Shown here: piece by piece, positions 12,601-24,600 of the stretch
Numbering within the stretch: the stretch's first letter is position 1
Layout: the number at the start of each line of letters is the position of its first letter
Source: Phoronis australis
Taxonomy: Eukaryota; Phoronida; Phoronidae
Assembly: GCA_002633005.1 (NCBI GenBank)
Contig: NMRA01000004.1
Span: 174,353-238,352, forward strand
Direction: 5' to 3'
Length of the DNA: 64,000 nt
The notes under the pieces: model-generated
Seen by the model: only the letters and a program-made list of their open reading frames with translations
Databases searched by the model: none
Told to the model about the DNA's origin: nothing
Position numbers and translations under genes: made by a program

Positions 12601-15600
12601 TGCCATGGGTTACTATGTTGCCCTCAGACATAGATCTTGATTTAATCTTGTTGGGGCGGGTGTAGGATATCACAAAGGGGGACAATCACTATTTTCCACC
12701 AAAAATGTCTGCGTAAGTCCTATAAATGGCATGCTGGCAGGGTTTTTTCTCTTTCTTTTTGGTTGTGTCCACCTAAATCCACCTGTGTGTTGTTCTTGGC
12801 AATCCCACAAACTTCACAGCAGCAACACTTCATGCCAACCCCTGCTGTTCAACTGGTCACATGATGTTATTGTAACAATTGATCTGGCTGTATTGTGGTT
12901 CTCTCAGTTGGTGGTTTCTGTGAGGATTACTGTTGAGGTTGAGCCATCAAAGACCTTAATAGGCCTATAATTGACAAGAGTGTTAACTCCTGTCATGGCA
13001 GCCAGTTACTATGAATGGGATTGGAAGCAGTGATTTGAACTATGGTAGTTGTCAAGTGAACTGAAGGTTCATGAATGGGTTTGGACTGAATTGTCATTAA
13101 TTGATGAAAACCAGTTCTGTCTTGTCCTTTTCATTATTGTTGCTATTAATATCGTTATTATCATTATTACTATTACTATTACTATTATTATTATTATTGT
13201 TATTGTTGTTGTTGTTATTATAATTCACATATCATTTATAGGCTTATGCATTACAAAAGGAATACAACAATTCAAGAAATACACAAAGAAGTTATCTAAC
13301 AGTCAGTGTTCTATCATTTTTAACGAAGTCTGCACCAGAGACAAACTGCTAGATACTGATTTGGCTTCAGCACCCAGGCACTTATTTACAGTCCCAGCGC
13401 TTATTCTTCAATTTGTTAAATGACTGTAAAACTTTGGTATCCCTATTATCCCATAAATTAGTTCTCTAACAGATAGCATGCTGAGAAGTACTGGGATTTT
13501 CCATAGATAAGCCCACCCGATTGAATGCCCATGGGCATTTATTTGGAAAATAATGCTGAATACAGACAATGGGCGTTTATTTGGTGTTACAACTTTTGGT
13601 GTCAATTGTCCAGACAGTGGGGCCTTTATTTGGAAATTTTCCTCTTTAAAGCCCACTCAGCGTCAACTTTTTTCACAGATTAGTTTTGTGGAGCATTTAT
13701 CATTTTTAAAAACGAACAAGGTGTTGGCGAACAATGCATTTATGAACATAAAATTTAAAAACTAAGTTTAAGTAAAAAATGTCAAAGTCAGCAAAACTAT
13801 GACTTTCCGTTTACATGCCCCCTTTTCCGAATAAACGCCCAGGCATTTATTTGGTGTTGGCTAAAACACCTTAAAATTTTCATTTTCCGAATACACGCTC
13901 ATGGCTTATCAACGGCATATGCTGAAAGCTTTCGAACTACTTATAGTGAATAAACTCTCAAAGTCATATACCTCTATTGGTAATTATCTTAAGGGTTGCG
14001 AGGGTTTAGAAGTTTGTGTTTGTAGGTTCCTTATCATGGTTTGTGAATCCATCCAACTCAAAAATAAATTCTCTTGGGTATGCTATTTTTGACAGCTTCG
14101 ATTGGCTCCCAGCAATTATTCAAAACCTGGTGCTTATTCAAGACCCAGCACTAATTGCGCATTGAACTTTTAACTCTTGCAGCTAATTCGTGACCAGCGC
14201 TTATTCAACTCCTAGCTTTTGATAAGCCAACGCAATATAGATAATTTAGAACTTGTTAGGAGATTGCATCCCGTGAAACACAGAAACAAGATGTATATGT
14301 GCAGAATCTTATATTAATGTTACTGTAGGACTCCTAGCATAATGTCTAAATTTGGCTTTATTCAGTGCATCATATTCCAGAAATGACTTATCGGATTCGT
14401 ATGAAACTTTCAAATATTATGCTTTATACACTGTTCCCCAATGTGTTGTTAGGAACTGTTTTTTAAAAAGCTCCACTTCTGCGTTAGGGGCTATCAAATA
14501 TATGATTTTTATGATTTTCATGATAAAGTTCCATGAAACAAAACGATCATTTAGAAAACTGTTCCAGCTTTTTGAGTTCTCATCTTGAGCATTTACATCA
14601 AAGTAAATTTAATTATTTTATTGACATGTTGGTTTGATTTCAAAGTATCTTTGTTTTGGGCTAAATTTTATCAAGAATTCATTGGCACATGACCCAATTA
14701 ATGACGATGTTAAAATGTGAAAAATCAAATTCTATACGCTCTCTACTTTCAGGACATTACGTAGTTTTAACGAGTTAAAATCTGTAGGTTTGCAGGTATC
14801 TCTAAATACATAGAAAATTACGTATATATGAGTTAAAAGTCTATAGGTTTGCAGATATCTGTATAAAAACACAGACATGTTGATAAGCTCCAATCCTACA
14901 TAACAGTAAAACAAACAGTCAAATCCAAAAAGAACTGAACAGCTATATTGTAGATTGTGATTTCGGGTTGGTAACTCACAACTTTAACAGATATGCATAA
15001 AATATTTGTAATTAATAAGCGATTGGTTGAAGATTAATTTCACTCACAAAAATAGTAAAGTTTCATTTCAGGTATTGAAAAAATGTCATGGCTGCACTTT
15101 TTCTTTCTCAGTCAGTAGTTAAGAGCCATTGTGGTATTAACGTAGGCATCTGAGCTTTGATATTAAAAATAATGCAGTTACACTTTGATTTCCACTACTT
15201 TGAAGCTGTTTGTGGGGTGGGTGTTACTGTATGAACAGGAGAATCTAGGATCTATCTCCCACATTCATTTTATGACATGATATAAACCCCGGCACCAGAT
15301 ATCCTGCCTTGTATGTTCATGATAACCAAATGTACCAGGTGATGTATGACTCATTGTAAACTAAAATCAGTCATCATTGGACGTACATGCACTACAACAA
15401 ACTCTGGGTTCATGACGTATACATGATGGCGAACAGTTAAAAAGGTCATCGGTCTTTATCTAGGTCTACCAAACTTAAAAACATGAGTCATGAGTCATTC
15501 TCAGCAGAGTGGTGCACAGTACCTGCCCATTTCCTCAGGAGTGGCTCGTGTTTTCTCTATATAGCGTTTTTGTTAAGTTGATAAAATTTTTGTTATTGAT

Positions 15601-18600
15601 CAGAGCATGCGATATTAAAAGTATTGTTGAGTTTGTCAAATGTTGATGTATCGACATTTCGGTGTGTAGGTAAATTTAAAAGGAATTTATGGGACTCGGT
15701 TGTTTTTGAATATACAATTCTCATTGGTATTGATATATTGCTCTGGTTGGTCGATTCTATCACATGCAGTAATAATCCTCTGGTGACAAGCCGGTGGTCA
15801 AATTTTAGCATAATTCACAGTGTAGCTAGCCTTTGAGAATGGAAACTGGTAATTTTGTTGCAAAAACTCAATATTTATTGCATGATATGGGATGTGAGAT
15901 ATATATAGATTATTACATGGCGAAGTCGTTATCCCCCGTTATCTAGAGCCTGAGTGGATTTTGGAGAATTATCGCCCGAGGGGCGTTAGCCCCGAGGGTG
16001 ATAATTCTACAAAATCCACGAGGGCTCTAGATAAGGGGGATAACGACTGAGAACATGTAATAATCTATTTATACCACTAACTAAACGAGAAACATTGCAA
16101 TGAATCGATCTACCTTTCTCGACTCGCCTTGGCGTTGTAACTACTTTCTATGTCAGAGGCCCGGGGTCGGAGGTCGTGACCTTTTAAGAAAAGCCGAGCT
16201 ATTTTTGTCAAATAATACTTATACTCAAAACCAATTGGAAATTTAAACAAAATAGAAATGAAGTGAATCTCTAACTATTATAGCTTAAAACACGTTTTTT
16301 ACACGCTAAGCTTCGATCGGGAAATTATCGTCTGCCAAAGTAGGTTACCACTGGTAACTGAATATAATTCTCAAGTCAAAGATCCTGACGACACGATACC
16401 TGCATTCAAACTGGAGATCGGTGGTTTACAAGTAAGAGGACATGAGAGAAAAATTTCACTGAATTGAGATATCATTTTTATGGAAATTATGTGTCTTATT
16501 TTTCGGAGCGTATAAGTACAGTACAATGCGGTTTGTTGAACGTGCGATCATTGCGCGTGCTCATTTAAGTATTCTATTTTCACACTTTATGACGTCAGTC
16601 GCTGCGTAGTGTAGTGGTTAAAGTCGGCGACTAGCAATATTAGGGTTCCGGGTTCGACCCCGTCCTCGGTTTCCCGCCAAATCGATATCTCACTAGTGAG
16701 ATAACTTTATGGGTTATTACACGGTTGTATCTGCCATTTGACGCTAATATTGTGGTATAATGAGTAGATACCAGTCTTGTAGTGAAGTCAAATTATCTGC
16801 ATCCTTGGGCTTACTAATTTCACAATTAAAGGCCACGTTTTTGAACTATTATGTGCCTAAACGAAGAAAATGTGACTGTATAATTTCTTCAAATGAAAAT
16901 ATTTTTGCTTGAATAAAAAAGTATTAAACTTGTTGATTGAATAAAAACATGTGAAACTCGTGTAAGTTTTCCTTTTTTTAAAGTTCGCTCCTCTAAAAAA
17001 TGCTCAGAATGTTACTTTGCATTAGATGCCGATTGTAGTCGACTGAAATGTTCGACCACCTACGTTACACCTGTCTCTTATTATTCGAGTTTGCCTATTA
17101 TTAGTTGTTTCATTTTTATGAGAAGTATGATATTCAAATAAAATTTCACTGTTCCTCCACAGTTCATCCCTATTTATGAAAATTTTGCTCTTTAGGCCTT
17201 CTATGTTCTATTCAAGCTCTGTTCAGTTCTGTGTCCTGTCCATAATCACTTGAGTATTATTTCCAAAGGACTCCATGAACTGAAAGTCAACCTCAAGTAT
17301 AATGTTTCACAACATTGTTCACTTTCATTCCCAGCTGGAGGTGGTGTTGTATACACAAACCATTAGGAACAATTAACCCATTTCTCATGGTTGGGGCTTC
17401 TGTTCACCAATCCCTCAGTGGTCTCTGTTCACTTGGAATGAACAGCCTGATCAGTGTCCCTAGTCGAAATTATCTTTGCCCAACTTGTGAGGAGGTTTAG
17501 GTCTCTGATGTTGATGGTTGTGTTTCCTGGATATAAACAGCTTTGTAATTAATGTACATTTTGTGTTGCTAGATATTGCACGGATTTTTCACAGTTTAGG
17601 TCATCATATGGCACAAAAGTGTTTCGTATTCATTTTGTCCAAATTTCTCTTCATAAATAAATGTGTTAAATACCATTTCAATCTGATTTCAAATGTGTGT
17701 GTTGCTGCAGTAACTAATGTGTTGCTAACTGTTTTATATCAAACCAGATTTACACATGTACTAACAATTAAGTAAATATTTTATTTTGGATAATTACTCA
17801 ATAGACAACCGTTTGTCATGCTGAGCTATTGGTTGTGACTTCATATTTTTTAACTATTTTATTTAGTTAGGGATTACAAGATAAACAAAGCAGGTAAATA
17901 AAAACGAAAATGTGACAAGTAGGAACTTAGGTAACATGTCCGTCAAGACTTTGTTTTCATTACAGGTCCAGGTCCCTACTGAATTTGTCTTATAGTACTG
18001 TGCTAAACTGATCAATCAATAACTCGAATAACAGAAACCTTGGATGAATTTCACAAGGTGGCGTAAACAAAAATCTGCCCCATAAATCCTTGCTACCAGA
18101 CTAGAAATTGTTGTATTTGTTCATGCATAAATTTTCAAGTGATAGTTTTATGGACAAATTTGGGCAAATTATTTCATGATTGTTAAAACTTATATAATTC
18201 TAATTGAATTGTTTATGAATTGCTATGTAATATGGTAATTCTTCAGCTATTTAGCTTAGCACGGGATGTGGTGGATAAGTGAAATTTTATTTTGTCAAAT
18301 TTTTTAATAAGAATAATATAAAAATTTCAGTCTGTTGTTAGCTTGGTTTGTTGTGTGCAGTTGTCATGAAAGAACATTTATTAAAATTGAAATAATTTTT
18401 TGTTTTAAAATAATCATCTATTGAAAACTAACAGTAATGGCAATTTTGCAACTGTTTTAGTGCTAAATAAGAAAGGCTATTGCATAAGGATACATAACAA
18501 ATATTACAAAATTTTTCAGCAATGAGTTAGTAAAGTGTATGAATTATGAGCGGAATTACCGGTATGGCATACATTAATATGACGGTGACAGTCATCTTTC

Positions 18601-21600
18601 CTCTTCTTTCCAGCTGATCCTGTGTGATATTTACTACAACGGATTTCATCGAACATTCCATGATACGCTGCCCGTGAGTGACATCAATGAAGCAGACAAT
18701 GTCTATGCCATTGAAACGCCTGTCCTTGAGAATGGTTCGGGTGAAAGCGAGGCTGGCAATCTACTATTGGTTGTTCAGAACATGCAGGGAGCTGCCAACC
18801 AAGGGAAAAGGTGCGTTTCCCAAGCCTAAAATGATACTGGTGTTACTGGTTATGAATGGTCGAGCATTAACTGAATCAGTTGAAGTAAGCATTGGAATTG
18901 TCATTTCTGCCTTCATTTGTCATCTCGTCCACTTTCTGTTGGGCTTCTAAGTTGTGGCCATTCCCCGTTAGTTGTACGGTATGGCGAAAGTGCCACCTAG
19001 AGGCTACATGTCAGTAGTCAAGGTAACGTTAACGAGTTGCGGATGTAATATTGCTGAATGTCCATATTTCCAGCAATCAGTTCAAATTATGGTCAGATTG
19101 GTAAAAAAATTTTTGATATGAAAGGTTTAAGTATTCATGCTATTTTACTTTTACCAAAACATTAAAAGGACAACAAAGTATTGTAAAAATTAAAAAAAGA
19201 GGGCTTGTCCGGGAATTGAACCCGGGACCTCTCGCACCCTAAGCGAGAATCATACCACTAGACCAACAAGCCATTGAGTTGTCAGACACAATGGTAGCCA
19301 GATGAATTTGAGATTAGACGGAACAATACTTTGAAATTGAAAAGCTCAGAAAATCAACCCCATGTTTTCCCTGTTAAACACTAAATTTAGCAGTCTTGGA
19401 AATGCTGACCTGTGTTCCACATTTTGTTAAAATTAGGTCATCTATTTTGGGGAGCGAGGGTTGTTGTGTTATAGTTGGTAATAAAAAGATAAGCTCCAGC
19501 AGCTGTGGCTTGTTGGTCTAGTGGTATGATTCTCGCTTAGGGTGCGAGAGGCCCCGGGTTCAATTCCCGGACAAGCCCTGTTTTGTCTGGCATGATTCAC
19601 AATTATTGTTTTTGTTATTAATATCGTTATCATAAAGTTCATGCCCTGAATGCTGGGGTTGATTTTACCATAGATGTACTGGATATATCTAAAATTGAAT
19701 AATAGCGATCATAAATAATTAGTTGGCTATACCGTATCACCTAATTAAGCAATAAAGTATTCGATTGCAGTGCTTTCAATGGGCAATAACTGTACACTGA
19801 GGTGTTTTGGATGTAAACAATACCATCTCGAAAAATTTCTTATATCTTTTGTGCAGTAATTACTTTATTAGTCGAGTTATTTTCTAGTTTTACCCTGCTC
19901 CACTATGGACCAGGGGTCTGTTTCGTGAAAAGTGTTTTAAAAAAGGATTTTGTAAGATTCTAGAAAAATGTCCAAATTTGGCCAGCTTTGGAATATCATA
20001 TCTCGGAAATGGCTGATTGGATTCGTATGAAACTCAGATACTGTGCTTTACGCGGCGTTCTCTAAAATGCTTTTGGGAGTTGTTTTTGAAATGTTTCATT
20101 TTTCATAGAGAGGCTATCAAAAATGGGACTTAAATGATTTTCATGAAAAACTTAAAAGTTGCGTCAATTGAAAACGAAGTGATATTTTAGAAAACTGCGT
20201 TTTTTAAATATCACCTTGAACATTTATATCAGTAAAATTTGGTCATGTGATTGTTATAGTTGTTTTGCTATTGCTATCAATGTATCTTTTCTCCTAAATT
20301 TTGCTAAAATGACACGGTCACATGACTCAATTGCTAACAGACTGGTAAAAAGTCAAAAATAAGATTCTACAAGCTTTTTACTTTCTGATAATAAATGTTT
20401 TTTCGGAATTAAAATGTGTTTGGCTTAATACGCGTACCTGTGCATGAAATCTTGCATCACCTTAAGACTGAAGTCAGAAATTTGATTTAATATTCCACAC
20501 AACTATTTATTAAAGATAATTGAATCTCAACTTAGCAAAAATACTAAGTCTCTAAGAATAAACACATAACTTCTAGTTATTAATGCAAATTATGTCCTTG
20601 TCTTGATGTGCTAATAATTGCATTAGATAAACGTTTATTCTGTTATTGTGAAATGGGGGTGCAAGACCCAGTTTGTGTCTTACGTCTCAAGTCACTTTTT
20701 GTGAAACACAAGACGAATTTCATCAGACGAAATGACGTTGACCGGTCATGACCGCTAATTCTGTTAACAACAAAAAGCATGGTAATACATATTTGGCTGA
20801 CAAAATTCTAATTACGCAACGACTTAGTCACCTTTCTGACTCTCCTGTTAATTCCCCTTGGTTGTGTCATCAGGGGAGACTACTCTAACGACGAAATCAG
20901 GTTTCACCCATCCGTCATGACGGGGAATTCTGGGTCATTTTGGCTGAATATTTTTTGCTTGTACTATAGTTCATTCTCAGTTCTAGGACCCGTTTCTCCT
21001 CCACAAAGAAGTCTAGTTTGAAGATATCACATGGGACCTTAACCGCACGCACTACCACGCTGGTGATTAGTTTCCTGTTCACAAGTTTTTCAGATAACTG
21101 AAAGAAGGCGTTGTTGTCATTAACACCGCTTAGTCATCATTGACTCTCCCTTTGACAATATGTTACAGGTTTGGCAGCCCTGTTGTGCTGAGAGTACCAC
21201 GTGACTGTAGTCATGACGATCTTCATGAGGACATATTGCACTGTATGCTGGATGAGCTCAAGTCTAGTAACACGGTGCTTCAGGTATGCATAACCTACTT
21301 AATACACTTTTGTTACCTGCCCTGAGATGCTGTTATATGGTAATTCCTCACGTATTTCGTGCAAAAATGATTGCCAGACTTGCAAGTTTCATATTTTTCA
21401 CAGCTTGATTATCTTATAGCCAATAATAGAAACTTAATCAAATGTTATATCATGGCATCTGCACAGCACAAACCAAGCTAGGAAAAGACTGGCATTTTCT
21501 TGATCTATATTTCTGCTTGGAAAATTTCGACAAAAAACATAGTTTGTCCGCCATATTGTGTGCTAAATAGGTGAAGACTTGCTATAAATAGACCCTCTTG

Positions 21601-24600
21601 CTGAAAGGTTTTATTGCAGCGCCAAGGGTTGACAAATTTGTATCTACGTACGATGTGAGTAGATAACAAATCCTGAAGTGTAGCGTATTTGTAGATTAAT
21701 TTCTTGTGTCGTTATAAAAATTCAGGAACAATGTTCAGGCTTCACATAGGTTTGTGTTCGTGATACCTTATTATTTAATTGTATTGTATTGTGTCATACT
21801 GTATTTTATCGTAACAGTTGCCAGTGGTCCAACCTACTGAACAGTACATATGTATATTTGTTATTTGGGGGTCTTTGCTTTTGTAAAAACTTCACAATTG
21901 ATGTTCTGACAAAAAAATCCATTTGACAACCTTGTGTTATGTACGTTATTACTGATGAGACTATGTGATGTGATAGTAAGTTGTTGAAATGTGCATGAAA
22001 TACATACAAATGGATATCATGTCCATGTTACCATGGTGAGGTAAAGTTTTAATTACATTTTACTTATTACAGTAAAGGTGAAGCTTTATGTCAAAAACTT
22101 TGATCTTGAACTTTCTATCAGTATTCACATATCACGCTTTACTTGGTGATTCGTACGATATGCTCCATGTGAAAGTACGTACAATTTTAGATAAATGATA
22201 GCAACTTGTTACCTGGAATGCTGTGTTATATATTTCCTTGTTAAAGTGGTATTCAATCTCAATGTTCAAGGGATGTTATCTTGAAGCAATGTCCTTAGTC
22301 TTGAGAACTGTAACTGGTCATTAACGGAACTGGAATGTATTGTTGTAAATATTAGTGCCATCCCCGGAACACTGAGGACTGAACTATGTCATGTTTCAAG
22401 CACTTGCTTTAATTTTGTTGCCGACGTAAACAAATTATTGCACCATTCATTAAATTGGAATGATGCATTTTGTTAGGGTTGTTTTTTTCCAAATATATGA
22501 TTGACACCAGTACAGATATGTATGAAGCTTCTTCCAGTTCCAACAAAAATAATTGCCGAATTGTATCAAATGTTCACTGAATTGCTAAAAGGGCTTGGAA
22601 TTTCAGTTTGTGTTGAGATATGACAAGTTGACAGTGCACTGAACGCTTTACAACTCATGTTTGATGTAAAATTTTCTCATGATCAAAAGTGACTGTTGCA
22701 CAACATCGTGTCCTAAATTGAGGGAGCTCTTCCAGTGCATTTCACACACGCGCGCGCGCACACGCACACACACACACAGGCGCGTGCACACACACACAGG
22801 CGCGCACACACACACACAGGCGCGCGCACACACACACACACAGGCGCACACACACGCGCATACATATACATATATATATTATTCTTAATGTTGAATTTTG
22901 TTGAATTTTTGTAAATGATCTTAATGGTGGTGGAAATTGATAACAATTCAGTATTATATGAATCAGATGAGAGGAATTTTATTTTTCCTATTTATGATAA
23001 AACAATGGCACTGTATCACCAGTATGGCTAAATTTCATTTTATTGAGTGGTCCAATGGTAAAACCCCTGTGGCTTCTCATTGGGGCCTCCTGGTTATTAC
23101 TGGTCATAATACAGTCTGTGGTCTTCCACATTTTCATCAGTTGCTATCTTTACCATGAAAACAATTGCCCACTAGCAATGAATTACAGCTGGCTGTGTAA
23201 TGACGAATGGATTTTTAAATTAAAGTCTCTTTTTGATGTATTTAACTAGATAGTGTCAGGTGGCCTTAGCTAATGTGTAATTTGTTGTCTACGTAAAATT
23301 AGCAATTTCTTATTTATTGCAAACCAAAATTGACATCTTCGTATTTGAAAGACCCTACTTAGGAATGTTCAAATTTCGATTTTGTGCAGTTTGAAATTTC
23401 ATACCTGTACAGTACAAACGTGGCTAATAACTAAGAGTTTTTTTCATGTTTTTAACAACAAAGTACTTTTAAATTGCTGTTATATGTGCTAAGTTAAAGA
23501 ATGCTTTGTAAGTGGTATACATTTAATTAAAAAATATTTCAGTGTTTTTTCTCTATCTATTTCAGCTCATTAGCATTCATGGTTTTACATGACTTCACTA
23601 TGAACAGAATGATATCAATTGTTTGACTTCTTTCACCTTAAGTTTTCACCATGTTATAACTTCGTACATTTCTCAATCATAATCGTCGAGTATATTTTCA
23701 ATGTTGTCAGTAATTTCTTGTTCAGACGGGCATTGAGTGAAATGTGTCTTGATTGTGATTTTGATACTGTCTTGATAGTCTCTTAATCCTTCATTTTCAG
23801 GAGAGCTCCTTATTTCGTCTAAGAGTTGTTGGTGGTATTCAGGGCAAAAGCTATATTCCTCAGGACGTTGAACTGCCCCTGTTTACCCCTACTGTGGAAA
23901 AGTAAGGACTCTTTTTGTGCAGTTCATCATTTTGCGTTCTCAAATTCTGAAAAACCCGTTTGCCAATTCACCATTCTTGGCCAGATTTACAGTAATTCTC
24001 CACGTATTTTCCAAAAAAAATTGTCATAATTTTCATTTTTCCATTTTTCGAAGGATGATTACCGATTTGCAAACAATGGGATTGTTAGCAAATACGGCTT
24101 TATGACATCTACACACTTACTTTTGATTGACTAAAATGTCCTTAATCTTTAGTTTTGTGGAGAAGTGTAACAAAATAGAATTTCTCTTGTCGGCCATATT
24201 GTATAGTAAGTATTTATAGAATTAGCGTAGTACTTGAAAGTGCATCTAAAGAGCATCCTACTATTGCTGCATACATTCTTTGTCAAATGGCACAAGTAGA
24301 TGATGGATACAGTCATTCCTGGTCATCTTCATTCTATGCATGCTCAACCTAGATCTACTTCTATGATCTGTGAAAGGTCATGGACATTCACTTGTTTAAG
24401 AGGAATACGATGAATTTTTTGTTAATACCCACACTTTCTTAAAACCTTGTTTAGTGGTAGCTATGGTATAGAAGTGATCAAAATTTGTTGCTACTTAGTT
24501 TTGATGAAAAATGTGAACAAAGTACAATTGCATTTGTTGTTTACTAAATGGGGAACCGAATACTTACTAGGTGGACATATGAAGAAATGCATGTCTTACA

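Noticed and set aside
13049-13423. 124-codon open frame on + strand
   Set aside because: The middle is a translated ATT/GTT microsatellite (Ile/Val run); no splice or homology support.
22648-22946. Overlapping Cys/Val- and Thr/His-rich frames on both strands
   Set aside because: They are translations of the CA/CG microsatellite.
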